NCBI RefSeq assembly: GCF_014172375.1
Contig: NZ_WNXD01000002.1
Location: forward strand, 620,001 to 684,000
Direction of reading: 5' to 3'
Origin: Pedobacter planticolens
Lineage (GTDB): Bacteria; Bacteroidota; Bacteroidia; Sphingobacteriales; Sphingobacteriaceae
DNA length: 64,000 bases
Shown here: piece by piece, positions 35,915-45,301 of the stretch
Position numbering within the stretch: position 1 is the first letter of the stretch
How the letters are laid out: every line of letters starts with the position of its first letter
The notes under the pieces: generated by a model
Databases searched by the model: none
Seen by the model: only the letters and a program-made list of their open reading frames with translations
What the model was told of the DNA's origin: nothing
Made by a program: the position numbers and the translations under genes

Positions 35915-36496
35915 ATGAAACAAGGCAAACTCATTATATTTTCTGCACCATCAGGAGCTGGTAAAACTACCATTGTTAGACACTTATTGAAGAAATTTCC
36001 GCAATTAAGTTTTTCTATCTCCGCTACTACGAGAGATTCTAGAGGTAGTGAAAAGCACAAAGACGATTATTATTTTATCAGTAAAGAAGACTTTTTACAT
36101 AAAGTTGCTCGTCAGGAGTTTGTAGAATTTGAAGAAGTTTATAACGGCACTTTTTATGGCACGCTTCGTTCGGAAATTGAACGGATTTGGGATGAAGGTA
36201 AACATGTAATTTTTGATATTGATGTAGAAGGTGGCTTGCGTTTAAAACGTAAATATGAGGATGATGCCTTGGCGATTTTTGTACAACCACCATCTTTAGA
36301 GGTACTAAAAGAACGTTTAACTGGTCGTGGAACAGATAGCGCAGAAAAATTACAAGAGCGATTTATCAAAGCTGAAAAAGAATTGTTGTACGCTGATAAA
36401 TTTGATGTGATACTTAAAAACCACGATTTAGAAATTGCTTGTAAAGAGGCTGAAAAGTTAGTGGGAGACTTTCTTCAGTTATCAGTTACCGCCTAA
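35915..36496 (+). CDS. gmk: Guanylate kinase
   Basis: A 193-aa protein. The P-loop is SAPSGAGKTT (10-19, Lys17), followed by SISATTRDSRGSEKHKDDYY (GMP-binding Ser/Arg/Tyr set) and VIFDIDVEGGLRLKRKY. It phosphorylates GMP to GDP with ATP. It lies between the YicC-type RNase gene and nadD, with 20 bp to nadD, so the three are probably one unit. Confidence 0.96.
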   Translation: MKQGKLIIFSAPSGAGKTTIVRHLLKKFPQLSFSISATTRDSRGSEKHKDDYYFISKEDFLHKVARQEFVEFEEVYNGTFYGTLRSEIERIWDEGKHVIFDIDVEGGLRLKRKYEDDALAIFVQPPSLEVLKERLTGRGTDSAEKLQERFIKAEKELLYADKFDVILKNHDLEIACKEAEKLVGDFLQLSVTA

Positions 36497-36516
36497 CTAT
36501 TTACAGTTAACGAAAA

Positions 36517-37089
36517 ATGAAAACTGGTCTATTCTTCGGTTCTTTTAATCCAATTCATATTGGACACTTAGTTATTGCCAATTATATGGCAACTTTTAGT
36601 GGTTTAAAAGAAGTTTGGCTAGTCGTTTCACCACACAATCCGTTGAAGCAGAAAAGCGGTTTGGCAAATATGTACGACAGGTTGGAGATGGCAAAACTGG
36701 CGACAGAAAATGCTCCTCAAATTAAAATAAGTGACATTGAATTTAAATTACCACAACCTTCTTTTACTATAGATACACTTACACATCTGCATGAGCGTTA
36801 TCCTGAAAAAGAATTTGTGCTTATTATGGGTGCTGATAATTTAAGTTCTCTTAAAAAGTGGAAGAATTTTGAAATTCTATTGAAGGACTATCATATTTAT
36901 GTTTATCCTAGACCTGGAGTAGATGTAAGTGAATGGGAAAATCATCCATCTATTACTTTTACTGATACCCCTGAAATGGAAATCTCTTCTACTTTTATCC
37001 GTAAGGCGCTAAAAGAAAATAAAAACATTCAGTTTTTTGTTCCAGATAGTGTGTTGGAGTTTATTGAGCAGAAAAATATGTATCGCTAA
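36517..37089 (+). CDS. nadD: Nicotinate-nucleotide adenylyltransferase
   Basis: A 190-aa protein. The nucleotidyltransferase HxGH motif is HIGH (14-17) in GLFFGSFNPIHIGHLVIA, and the second signature is ISSTFIRKAL near 163. It joins ATP and nicotinate mononucleotide to deamido-NAD in NAD synthesis. It is the last gene of the YicC-gmk-nadD unit and is followed by REP-like hairpins. Confidence 0.94.
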   Translation: MKTGLFFGSFNPIHIGHLVIANYMATFSGLKEVWLVVSPHNPLKQKSGLANMYDRLEMAKLATENAPQIKISDIEFKLPQPSFTIDTLTHLHERYPEKEFVLIMGADNLSSLKKWKNFEILLKDYHIYVYPRPGVDVSEWENHPSITFTDTPEMEISSTFIRKALKENKNIQFFVPDSVLEFIEQKNMYR

Positions 37090-37097
37090 TTTTAATT

Positions 37098-37196
37098 CCG
37101 TTGGCTGAAGCCAACGGCAATGAATAGAATACCTTCTAACCCCAGTAATTCCTTGCAGTCTGCTTTAGCTGACTGATGAAGCCAACGGCAAGGAAT
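37098..37196. repeat. REP-like hairpin pair (same family as beside the RAYT gene)
   Basis: CCGTTGGCT-GA-AGCCAACGG at 37098-37117 with tail CAATGAATA matches the hairpin at 13092-13109. A second hairpin, CAGTC-T-GCT-TT-AGC-T-GACTG at 37156-37175, has the same architecture as the one at 13012-13031 with a compensating change. The latter is enclosed by ATTCCTTGC and GCAAGGAAT. Both lie between convergent genes. Confidence 0.7.
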
Positions 37197-37204
37197 AACA
37201 AAAG

Positions 37205-37915
37205 TTATCCTTTATAGATTAAAAACACGGTTGGTTTTTTGTGCAAGTCTATTCTTTCACCTCGCCATGCGCCAACTGTCATTGTTTTAATAAATTCATC
37301 TTCGCCATTAATATTGCAAGCGATGCAGAGTTGAGTGCTGCCATGGCAATTCTTTAATACATCTTCTAGTAAATGATTATTTCTAAAAGGTGTTTCCATG
37401 AACAATTGAGTTTGTTTATTTTTTTCTGAAAGACTTTCTAGTTCTTTTATCCGCTTTGCTCTATCTACTTTATCAATTGGTAAATAACCATGAAATGAAA
37501 AGCTTTGTCCGCTAAAACCAGAGGCCATTAAAGCTTGCAACATTGAGTTTGGACCAACTAAAGGCACTACTTTTATCCCACGTTTGTGGGCTTCTGAAAC
37601 AATTTCTGCTCCTGGATCTGCTACTCCTGGGCAACCTGCTTCGCTCATTAAACCTACATCAATACCCGACATTAGTTGCGTAAAATAAGGCACTAAAGAG
37701 TTTCCACGTTTGTGTTTTCCGAAATCGTGAATTAACAATTCACTTTGTGGTGTTTTAATTCCTGCTTCTTTTAAAAACTTACGGGCAGTTTTTTCATTCT
37801 CTACAATGTATGTTTTAATTGCATTAATAGTATCAATTAAATAAGGAGTGAAAGATTTCTGCGTCGCATTTTCTGCTAACGGAACTGGAATTAGAAACAA
37901 CGTGCCTTTTTGCAT
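37205..37915 (-). CDS. RsmI-like SAM-dependent (tetrapyrrole-type) methyltransferase
   Basis: A 236-aa protein of the tetrapyrrole methylase fold. It has GLMSEAGCPGVADPGAEIV (about 95-113), a key RsmI-type motif, PLVGPNSMLQALMASGFSGQ and QLFMETPFRNNHLL. RsmI methylates the 2'-O of C1402 in 16S rRNA. This protein is shorter than typical RsmI (about 280 aa), and Bacteroidota often have both a full RsmI and a short paralogue, so I do not assign rsmI with certainty. Single gene. Confidence 0.82.
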   Translation of the reverse strand: MQKGTLFLIPVPLAENATQKSFTPYLIDTINAIKTYIVENEKTARKFLKEAGIKTPQSELLIHDFGKHKRGNSLVPYFTQLMSGIDVGLMSEAGCPGVADPGAEIVSEAHKRGIKVVPLVGPNSMLQALMASGFSGQSFSFHGYLPIDKVDRAKRIKELESLSEKNKQTQLFMETPFRNNHLLEDVLKNCHGSTQLCIACNINGEDEFIKTMTVGAWRGERIDLHKKPTVFLIYKG

Positions 37916-38243
37916 AGCTAAAATTTAAGCTACAAAAGTACAGTTTTAAGCCAATAAGTTGAACCTTTAAAATTTTACAAAGGTTTGGCTAAACAGCAAA
38001 CCAACGTTATTGTTTGATTGGATTTAATATAATGTAGCAAATTTAGTTCTGCCCGACTTATTTTTTACACATACTAGGAGTGGCTTTTGGCACACTTTAA
38101 AACACTTAATTGTAAAGAAATACGTTAAACCATGGTAATTAGAGGGATTATTATCTTTCGATTAATTCTTTGTTAAAAATGGTGTTCAAATTGATATACA
38201 GTATAGTGTTAGGTTAATTATAAATTTTTAAAACACACAAAAA
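37916..38243. other. 328-bp intergenic region between divergent genes
   Basis: It should contain the promoters of the RsmI-like and DUF6600 genes. TATCTTTC at about 38151-38158 differs by one base from the -7 consensus and lies about 85 bp before the DUF6600 ATG. No ORF, hairpin with a T run or repeat stands out. Confidence 0.35.
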
Positions 38244-39638
38244 ATGAAAAACATGATCAAATTACCGGCAATTGCGCTGGGGCTCATGCTCCTTCTTACC
38301 GGAACCACACAAAAAGTCATGGCGCAACAAGAGGATGTTTCCTTGCAGTCGTTTTACGATGAATTGTCGCCTTATGGACAATGGATCCAAGATCCACAAT
38401 ATGGTTACGTTTGGCGACCAGATGTAGATCAGGAAGAGTTTAGGCCTTATTATAGTAATGGCCGTTGGGCGATGACTGAGTATGGAAATACTTGGGTTTC
38501 TAACTACGATTGGGGTTGGGCTCCTTTTCACTACGGACGTTGGATATATAACAGCTACAACCAATGGGTTTGGATACCAGATACAGTTTGGGGACCAGCT
38601 TGGGTAAGTTGGAGAAGTGGTGGTGGTTATTATGGGTGGGCTCCTTTAGGTCCAAGCATTAGCATAGGTATTAACATTGGAAGAGGTGGATATCGTGTGC
38701 CAGATATGTGCTGGAATTTTATTCCATACAGTAATATTTATTACAATAGCTATCCTCGTTATTATGGCGGTAGGAATAGAATTTATATTCAAAATACGGT
38801 AATTATTAACAACACTTATATTCGTAATAACAGGACATATTATACTGGACCGAGAGCAGAGGAAGTTAGACGTGCTACTAATCAGAATGTGACTGTTTAT
38901 AATGTAAATAGAAGCAGCAGACCTGGAGCATCTAGAATTGATAATAATACTGTTAACATCTATAATCCAAGACCTAGTAGAGGTACTTCGAATGCAAATG
39001 CTGCTCCGAGAAATGCAGTACAAGGTAACATTAGCCGTGGCCCTGTTGGAAGAGATGGAAGGGATAATAATAACGTAAGTACTCGCCCAGAAAGAGGAAA
39101 TAGCAATGGCAATGTAACACAGGGTGATCGTAGCGGAACTGCTAATAGAGGAAATGGCAATATGTCTACTCGCCCAGCTAGAGGTGGTAATGAAGTAAAT
39201 ACTACCCCAAATAGAGATAACGATAATCGTGTTGGTACACCAAGAACTGACAACAATGGTGCAGGTTCTAGACCAAGTGTATTTGGAAGAAATCGTGAAA
39301 GTGGCACTAGCCAGCCACAAAGAGTAGAGCGTAGTAGAGAGATGCCGCAGCAACAACAGGCGCAACCGCAGCGTGTAGAGCGTCAGCAACCGGTGCAACA
39401 AGCTCCTCAACAGAGAGAGAGCAGACCGCAGCCGCAGCAAGCTCAGCCGCAAAGGGTAGAACGTCAGCAACCGGTACAGCAAGCGCCTCAACAGCGAGCT
39501 GAAAGACCACAACCTGTGCAACAGGCTCAGCCACAACAACAACGTAATGAGCGTTCACAACAAGCGCCTCCACAAAGGAGTTCTGGTGGTTCGGAAAGTC
39601 GTGGTGAAAGAGGTGGTGGCCGCCCAGGAAGAGGATAA
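38244..39638 (+). CDS. Exported DUF6600 protein with Gln/Arg/Pro-rich tail
   Basis: A 464-aa protein with a signal peptide (cleavage near VMAQ). Residues about 33-150 match the DUF6600 pattern of aromatic repeats: YDELSPYGQWIQDPQYGYVW, WVSNYDWGWAPFHYGRW, WVWIPDTVWGPAWVSWR. After about 210 it is low complexity: Asn/Arg/Gly-rich, then repeats of QPQRVERQQPVQQAPQQR. The disordered basic tail suggests a surface or periplasmic protein that binds polyanions, but this is inference. Function of DUF6600 is unknown. It has a strong terminator. Confidence 0.85.
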   Translation: MKNMIKLPAIALGLMLLLTGTTQKVMAQQEDVSLQSFYDELSPYGQWIQDPQYGYVWRPDVDQEEFRPYYSNGRWAMTEYGNTWVSNYDWGWAPFHYGRWIYNSYNQWVWIPDTVWGPAWVSWRSGGGYYGWAPLGPSISIGINIGRGGYRVPDMCWNFIPYSNIYYNSYPRYYGGRNRIYIQNTVIINNTYIRNNRTYYTGPRAEEVRRATNQNVTVYNVNRSSRPGASRIDNNTVNIYNPRPSRGTSNANAAPRNAVQGNISRGPVGRDGRDNNNVSTRPERGNSNGNVTQGDRSGTANRGNGNMSTRPARGGNEVNTTPNRDNDNRVGTPRTDNNGAGSRPSVFGRNRESGTSQPQRVERSREMPQQQQAQPQRVERQQPVQQAPQQRESRPQPQQAQPQRVERQQPVQQAPQQRAERPQPVQQAQPQQQRNERSQQAPPQRSSGGSESRGERGGGRPGRG

Positions 39639-39657
39639 AATATAAGTATGAATAGTG

Positions 39658-39687
39658 AAAAAGTCGATTGCAAAATCGGCTTTTTTT
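39658..39687 (+). terminator. Intrinsic terminator of the DUF6600 gene
   Basis: AAGTCGATT (39661-39669), loop GCAA, AATCGGCTT (39674-39682), then a T run. It lies 20 bp after the stop. Confidence 0.8.
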
Positions 39688-39728
39688 ATGCTTAGCCTAA
39701 CTACTTTATACTAGAAAGAAAATATTCT

Positions 39729-39736
39729 TACCTTTG
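39729..39736 (+). promoter_or_regulatory. -7 box upstream of prfC and its leader ORF
   Basis: TACCTTTG matches TAnnTTTG exactly. A start about 6 bases downstream would place the transcript end at or next to the ATG of the 14-codon ORF at 39744. No clear TTTG -33 element is present at the expected distance. Confidence 0.35.
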
Positions 39737-39743
39737 CGACGCA

Positions 39744-39788
39744 ATGAAACAAGCTACAGCCATTTTATTTCCACTTCGCTTTTTATAA
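39744..39788 (+). CDS. Possible 14-aa leader ORF upstream of prfC
   Basis: ATG to TAA encodes MKQATAILFPLRFL. It lies directly after an exact -7 box and ends 57 bp before the prfC ATG. It could be a leaderless upstream ORF that senses termination or translation, or chance. The position is suggestive but no homologue comparison was possible. Confidence 0.3.
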   Translation: MKQATAILFPLRFL

Positions 39789-39845
39789 AGCTTTGCTGTA
39801 TTCGCTATTTTATTAAATTTTTGCACTCATTCTCAATACAAATCC

Positions 39846-41426
39846 ATGGTTAATCCTGAAATAGAAAAAAGAAAAACATTTGCCATTATTAGCCACCCCG
39901 ATGCTGGTAAAACTACTTTAACTGAAAAGTTTTTGTTGTTTGGTGGGGCAATTAATACTGCTGGCGCCGTAAAACGGAATAAAGCGAACCAAAGCAGCAC
40001 TTCCGATTTTATGGAAATTGAGAAACAGCGTGGTATTTCGGTGGCTACATCGGTAATGGGTTTCGAGTATAATGGCAAGCGGATTAATATTTTGGATACA
40101 CCTGGTCACAAGGATTTCGCAGAAGATACGTATAGAACTTTGTCGGCGGTTGACAGTGTAATTTTAGTGGTTGACTGCGTGAAAGGGGTTGAGGAACAGA
40201 CGGAGAAATTGATGTCGGTTTGTAGAATGAGGAATACTCCGGTTATTATTTTCATTAATAAAATGGATCGTGAGGGTAAGGATGCATTTGATTTATTGGA
40301 TGAAATTGAGAGTAAATTGAACATTAGTTTGTGTCCTTTGAGTTGGCCAATTGGTCAGGGGCACACTTTTAAGGGAGTTTATAGTATTTATAATAATCAC
40401 CTGAATTTGTTTGAATCTGATAAGAAGAAAATAAGTGCTCCGGTAATTGAGGTTGATAATTTGGAGGATGAAAAGTTGGAGAAATTTTTACTAGCGAAGA
40501 CTTTATCGACTTTAAAAGATGAGTTGGAATTGGTTGAGGGTGTTTATGGTAAGGTTGATAAGGAGATGTATTTGGAGGGATTATTAGCACCAGTATTTTT
40601 TGGTAGTGCAATTAATAATTTCGGGATTAAAGAATTGTTAGATACGTTTATTACTATCGCTCCTAGTCCGAAAAGTAGAGAGGCTGAGGAACGTGTAGTT
40701 TTAGCAACGGAGAAAAACTTTAGTGGTTTTGTGTTTAAAATTCATGCGAATTTAGATCCAAATCATAGAGATAGGATTGCATTTTTAAGAATTTGTTCGG
40801 GTAAGTTTGAGCGTAATAAGTTCTTTTATCATACTAGAAATAATAAGAAGATAAAATTCTCTAACCCAATGGATTTTATGGCTAATGAAAAGAGTATTGT
40901 GGAGGAGGCTTGGCCTGGTGATGTGGTTGGTTTGTATGATAGTGGTACTTTTAAAATTGGCGATACATTAACTGAAGGTGAGAAATTGCAGTTTAAAGGC
41001 ATTCCGAGCTTCTCGCCAGAGATTTTTAAGGAGGTTGAGAATAGAGATCCTTTGAAAACAAAACAGCTTGAAAAAGGCTTACAACAATTAACTGAGGAAG
41101 GTGTTGCGCAATTGTTTGTGATGCAGCCTGGAAATAGAAAGGTGATTGGTGCGGTTGGTGATTTACAATTTGAGGTTATTGCGTTTAGATTGGAGCATGA
41201 ATATGGTGCTAAAGCGCATTTTAGGATGTTAACCTACACGCGTTCAAATTGGGTAACATCTAAAGATCCGAAGAAATTAGAGGAGTTTTTGAAGCGTAAA
41301 CAACAACATATTGGTGAGGATAAGGATGGTAATCCGGTTTATTTAGCGGATAATGAGTTTATGATTAATATGACAATGAGGGATTATCCAGATATTGAGT
41401 TTCATAAGACTAGTGAGTTTAAATAG
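39846..41426 (+). CDS. prfC: Peptide chain release factor 3
   Basis: A 526-aa translational GTPase of normal RF3 length. G motifs: [20 protein letters not shown] (G1, about 17-36), [12 protein letters not shown] (G2 region), [20 protein letters not shown] (G3) and [10 protein letters not shown] (G4). The later domain includes [20 protein letters not shown], the RF3 signature near 435. RF3 releases RF1/RF2 from the ribosome after termination. It converges with the arginine operon. Confidence 0.96.
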   Translation: MVNPEIEKRKTFAIISHPDAGKTTLTEKFLLFGGAINTAGAVKRNKANQSSTSDFMEIEKQRGISVATSVMGFEYNGKRINILDTPGHKDFAEDTYRTLSAVDSVILVVDCVKGVEEQTEKLMSVCRMRNTPVIIFINKMDREGKDAFDLLDEIESKLNISLCPLSWPIGQGHTFKGVYSIYNNHLNLFESDKKKISAPVIEVDNLEDEKLEKFLLAKTLSTLKDELELVEGVYGKVDKEMYLEGLLAPVFFGSAINNFGIKELLDTFITIAPSPKSREAEERVVLATEKNFSGFVFKIHANLDPNHRDRIAFLRICSGKFERNKFFYHTRNNKKIKFSNPMDFMANEKSIVEEAWPGDVVGLYDSGTFKIGDTLTEGEKLQFKGIPSFSPEIFKEVENRDPLKTKQLEKGLQQLTEEGVAQLFVMQPGNRKVIGAVGDLQFEVIAFRLEHEYGAKAHFRMLTYTRSNWVTSKDPKKLEEFLKRKQQHIGEDKDGNPVYLADNEFMINMTMRDYPDIEFHKTSEFK

Positions 41427-41484
41427 TTCACTGGCTCATTAGTTCAATTGTTAATTGGTTGGATGACGTTAATAAATCCTATAG

Positions 41485-42738
41485 TTATTTTAGCTTGTTT
41501 AAAGCAGTTTTAATTCTTGGCATCATGTCTTTAATATCTTGTAAAGAACAGCCGCCAATTGAAGCTCTAAACCAAGGCATGTTTTCTTCATTGCCAAAGG
41601 CCGAGAATGGAACTATTGCGGTTTGTGCTTCTTTAATTAGATAGAAATTTACATCTGCACTATTTTTTAGTAAGTCTCCTGCTGGAGTTGTTTTACCTAT
41701 GTAATCTATTTTTAAAGTTAGGTATATTGCACCCATTGGGATGACTGCATCTACAGCAAAACCTTCTTTTTTTAATTGCTGAAAACCGTTGTATAATTCG
41801 TTTAAACTTGCTTGAACTTGTGCTTTAAAGCTGCTTAAAAATTCATTAACCAAGTTTTTATTTTTGAAATAATCTGCCACAGCAACTTGTTCTGCTTTCG
41901 GTGCCCAAGCACCAATATGTCCTAAAATGGATTTCATTTTACCAATTACATTTTCTGGTCCGAAAGCCCAACCTACACGAACTCCTGTAGCTGCTAAGCA
42001 TTTAGAAATACCATCAATATAAATTATGTAGTCTTTTAATTCTGGGCGTAAACTAACTGGATTTACATGTTCTTTATCGAAGGTTAGTAACGAATAAATC
42101 TGATCGTACATGATGTACAATGGTTTTTCATCGGCTTTGCGTGATTTATTTTCTTCGATAACAATATCACAAATTTCTTCCAACTGTTGTTGTGTAAACA
42201 TCGTGCCAGTTGGATTTAACGGTGAACATAAAGCCAATAAAGTTGCTCCTTTTAAATGTGGTTTCAATTGCGCTGCGGTAGGCATAAAATTATTTTCTAC
42301 TGTAGTTTCTATGGCAATCCCGTTAGCAGATGAAAGGTGGCAATAGTGATTGTTATTCCAAGATGGTGCTGGGTAAATTACTTTATCTCCAGGATCAATT
42401 AAGGCTAAATACAGCGCATAAATTAATGGACGCGAACCACCAGCAATTAGAATCTCATTTAGTGCATAATCTAATTCGTAACGATCTTTCAAAATTTCGA
42501 CAACTGTTTCGCGTAATGGCAAAATACCATCTGCTGGCGGATAATTGGTATGACCTTCGCGATATGCTTTTACAATTGCTTCTTCTAGTGGTTTGGGTAT
42601 AGGGAAAATGGATGAATCAAAATCACCAATAGTTAGGTTTGCAATTTGTGCACCTTTACGCTTCATATCATTTACTTCGTTGCCGATTTTAATGATTTCT
42701 GAGCCTATAAGTGTGTTTGCTAATACTGATACATTCAT
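41485..42738 (-). CDS. PLP-dependent aminotransferase (fold type I, class I/II)
   Basis: A 417-aa protein. The PLP-binding Lys lies in IYIDGISKCLAATGVRVGWA (about 235-254), with Arg in the following RVGW motif; earlier parts include AGGSRPLIYALYLALIDPGD and LCSPLNPTGTMFTQQQLEEI (the NPTG element). It transfers amino groups between an amino acid and a 2-oxoacid. Its place 17 bp after argH, as the last gene of the arginine operon, suggests an amino-acid role linked to arginine or aspartate/glutamate. The substrate is not determined. Confidence 0.88.
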   Translation of the reverse strand: MNVSVLANTLIGSEIIKIGNEVNDMKRKGAQIANLTIGDFDSSIFPIPKPLEEAIVKAYREGHTNYPPADGILPLRETVVEILKDRYELDYALNEILIAGGSRPLIYALYLALIDPGDKVIYPAPSWNNNHYCHLSSANGIAIETTVENNFMPTAAQLKPHLKGATLLALCSPLNPTGTMFTQQQLEEICDIVIEENKSRKADEKPLYIMYDQIYSLLTFDKEHVNPVSLRPELKDYIIYIDGISKCLAATGVRVGWAFGPENVIGKMKSILGHIGAWAPKAEQVAVADYFKNKNLVNEFLSSFKAQVQASLNELYNGFQQLKKEGFAVDAVIPMGAIYLTLKIDYIGKTTPAGDLLKNSADVNFYLIKEAQTAIVPFSAFGNEENMPWFRASIGGCSLQDIKDMMPRIKTALNKLK

Positions 42739-42755
42739 TTTATATGGGTTTAATA

Positions 42756-44087
42756 CTAAGCTAATAAGTTGGCGATGGCCTGATTTGTTTTTTCAAATTT
42801 GAATTGAGCCAAAACTTCATTCATCATCGCTTCAATTTCTGGATTACACAAGTTGCCAATACTCCCCTCGTGTGTATGTTTAACTGTTTTATTTGGCGCA
42901 AAAGTTCCATTATCAATAGTTTCACCAACAATTTTATAGGCTTCTCTAAATGGAGTTCCGTTTAAGGCTAGTTCGTTAACTACATCAACACTAAATAGAT
43001 AATCGTACTTTTTATCGTCTAAAATATGGTCTTTAACAGTGATGTTTTCCAGCATAAACGTTGTCATTTCCAAACACTCATTTAAAGATGTAATTGCTGG
43101 GAAAAGGTTTTCTTTCAATAGCTGTAAATCTCTGTGATATCCAGAAGGCAGGTTAGTTGTCATCATGGCGATTTCGTTTGGCAAAGCTTGAATTTTATTG
43201 CAACGCGAACGAATTAACTCAAAAACATCTGGGTTTTTTTTATGCGGCATAATGCTCGAACCCGTTGTTAATTCATCAGGGAAGCTAATAAACCCGAAGT
43301 TTTGGTTGATGAATAAGCAAACATCCATTGCCATTTTAGCTAAAGTTGCCGCCACAGAAGACATTGCCTGACCTAAAATTCTTTCGGTTTTTCCCCTCCC
43401 CATTTGGGCATAAACCACATTATAGTTTAGCTTTTCGAAACCTAATAATTCAGTTGTCATTGTTCTATTTAGAGGGAAAGAAGAACCATAACCCGCCGCC
43501 GAACCCAATGGATTTTTGTTGCAAACTTTATAAGCTGCCAACATCATTTCCATATCATCTGCCAAGCTTTCTGCATAAGCGCCAAACCACAAACCAAAAG
43601 ATGATGGCATTGCGATTTGTAAGTGCGTATAACCTGGTAATAATTTGTCTTTATGCGTATTGCTCAGCGTAATTAATTGGTTAAACAAGGTTGAGGTATT
43701 TTCTACCATTTCTTGAATACACGCTCTGAAATAGAGTTTTAAATCAACTAAAACCTGATCGTTGCGTGAGCGACCACTATGAATTTTTTTACCTGCTTCG
43801 CCAATGCGCTGCGTTAATAGCCACTCCACTTGTGAGTGCACATCTTCTACACTATCATCGATGGTAAATTTACCTTCAGCAATTTCTTTATAAATAACTT
43901 TTAATGCCGTTTGAACTTCAATTAATTCATCAGCTGTTAGCAAATTAATACTGGCCAACATTTCTACATGCGCCAAAGAACCCAACACATCAAAAGCTGC
44001 CATTTGTAAATCCAGTTCTCTGTCTTTACCAACTGTAAATGCTTCGATGCCCTTATTTACTTCAATATTTTTTTGCCAGATTTTCAT
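42756..44087 (-). CDS. argH: Argininosuccinate lyase
   Basis: A 443-aa protein. The superfamily signature is GSSIMPHKKNPDVFELIRSR (about 277-296), and SGRSRNDQVLVDLKLYFRAC (about 104) and TPFREAYKIVGETID near the end match argH. It cleaves argininosuccinate to arginine and fumarate, the last step. Tenth gene of the operon. The intergenic stretch upstream (to argE) contains a dispersed palindromic repeat. Confidence 0.96.
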   Translation of the reverse strand: MKIWQKNIEVNKGIEAFTVGKDRELDLQMAAFDVLGSLAHVEMLASINLLTADELIEVQTALKVIYKEIAEGKFTIDDSVEDVHSQVEWLLTQRIGEAGKKIHSGRSRNDQVLVDLKLYFRACIQEMVENTSTLFNQLITLSNTHKDKLLPGYTHLQIAMPSSFGLWFGAYAESLADDMEMMLAAYKVCNKNPLGSAAGYGSSFPLNRTMTTELLGFEKLNYNVVYAQMGRGKTERILGQAMSSVAATLAKMAMDVCLFINQNFGFISFPDELTTGSSIMPHKKNPDVFELIRSRCNKIQALPNEIAMMTTNLPSGYHRDLQLLKENLFPAITSLNECLEMTTFMLENITVKDHILDDKKYDYLFSVDVVNELALNGTPFREAYKIVGETIDNGTFAPNKTVKHTHEGSIGNLCNPEIEAMMNEVLAQFKFEKTNQAIANLLA

Positions 44088-44098
44088 TTTTATTCTTC

Positions 44099-44192
44099 GT
44101 CATTGCGAGGCACGAAGCAATCCCCTTTTTAAAATTAACTTTTATCATTTGCAAAACAAAAAGCTTTAAGATTGCTTCCTGCCTCGCAATGG
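44099..44192. repeat. Dispersed palindromic repeat inside the arginine operon
   Basis: CGTCATTGCGAGGCACGAAG with CAATC at the left (44099-44123) and GATTGCTTCCTGCCTCGCAA at the right (44170-44189) are inverted. It is the same family as at 5813-5917. It lies between argE and argH and might form a stable stem in the operon mRNA. Confidence 0.65.
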
Positions 44193-44196
44193 CAAT

Positions 44197-45264
44197 TTAT
44201 TTTCCACCTACTACGGGTTTCAACATATTAATATAGCCTTCTATTCCTTGTTTAATTTCATGTACGTATAAAAATTCATCCGCCATATGCGAACGACCAG
44301 AAAAACCTGGTCCACATTTTAAAGATGGAATGTCTAATAATGCTTGATCTGATGTAGTTGGTGAGCCATACGTATCTCTGCCTAAAGCAATTCCAGATTG
44401 TACAATTGGGTGATTTTTATCAATTTTTGATGGCTTTAACCGAACCGAACGAGGTTTAACTTCGCAGTTTACGTGTTGCTTAATAATTTCGACTACTTCT
44501 TCATTGGTATATGAATCGGTAACGCGAACATCAACCGTAAAAGTGCAACTTGCTGGCACTACATTATGTTGCGAACCTGCATTAATGATGGTAACCGTCA
44601 TTTTTACTGGGCCAAAAACTTCGGATACTTTTGGAAATTTATAGGTTCTAAACCATTCTATATCTTGTAAAGCTTTATAAATTGCATTTTCACCTTCGTC
44701 TCTTGCCGCGTGACCAGCTTTCCCATGAGCAATACAATCTATTACCAATAAACCTTTTTCGGCAATGGCCAAATGCATTTCTGTTGGCTCGCCTACTATT
44801 GCAAATTCTAATGGACCAAGATCTGGAATTACCAATTCTAGGCCATCATTTCCAGAAATTTCTTCTTCGGCAGTTGCCGCGATACAAAAATTATAGGTTA
44901 GGTTTTCTTGCGGATAAAAGTATAAAAAGGTAGCAATTAATGACACTAAACAGCCGCCAGCATCATTACTTCCTAAGCCAAACAGTTTATCATCTACAAT
45001 ATCTGGAGAAAATGGATTGCGTGTATAGCCCGAATTTGGTTTTACGGTATCGTGATGTGAGTTTAATAAAACAGTGGGTTTTGATGCATCAAAATATTTA
45101 TTGTAAGCCCAAATATTGTTTAGCTTACGAATAGTTTTTACGCCATGTTGTTGCAAAAAAAGTTCAATTTTATTGCCTGTTTGCTGTTCTTCTTTACTAA
45201 AAGATGGCGTTTTAATCAATTCACGCAGCAGTTCTGTACTTTCTTGTATGAGTTTGTTAATCAT
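44197..45264 (-). CDS. argE: N-acyl-ornithine/citrulline deacylase, M20 family
   Basis: A 355-aa M20 metallopeptidase-fold enzyme. Metal and catalytic residues are seen in VLLNSHHDTV (His, catalytic Asp), GLGSNDAGGC (bridging Asp), CIAATAEEEISGNDG (general-base and metal Glu) and GEPTEMHLAIAEKG. In a pathway with an acyl-ornithine carbamoyltransferase the substrate would be N-acylcitrulline, not N-acetylornithine. This enzyme would release citrulline for ArgG. Between proC and argH in the operon. Confidence 0.88.
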   Translation of the reverse strand: MINKLIQESTELLRELIKTPSFSKEEQQTGNKIELFLQQHGVKTIRKLNNIWAYNKYFDASKPTVLLNSHHDTVKPNSGYTRNPFSPDIVDDKLFGLGSNDAGGCLVSLIATFLYFYPQENLTYNFCIAATAEEEISGNDGLELVIPDLGPLEFAIVGEPTEMHLAIAEKGLLVIDCIAHGKAGHAARDEGENAIYKALQDIEWFRTYKFPKVSEVFGPVKMTVTIINAGSQHNVVPASCTFTVDVRVTDSYTNEEVVEIIKQHVNCEVKPRSVRLKPSKIDKNHPIVQSGIALGRDTYGSPTTSDQALLDIPSLKCGPGFSGRSHMADEFLYVHEIKQGIEGYINMLKPVVGGK

Positions 45265-45301
45265 AATTTTGATTTAAGATTTCGAAATTCCTCATTTCAA
45301 A

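Noticed and set aside
38646-39542. 298-codon antisense ORF in the DUF6600 gene
   Set aside because: It arises from the low-complexity Asn/Arg/Gln codons read in reverse; the product is Ser/Ile/Leu-rich without any domain.
41459-41644. 61-codon ORF with a lipobox-like SLISC at the arginine operon end
   Set aside because: Almost all of it overlaps the 3' end of the aminotransferase gene in antisense. The lipobox resemblance is by chance.
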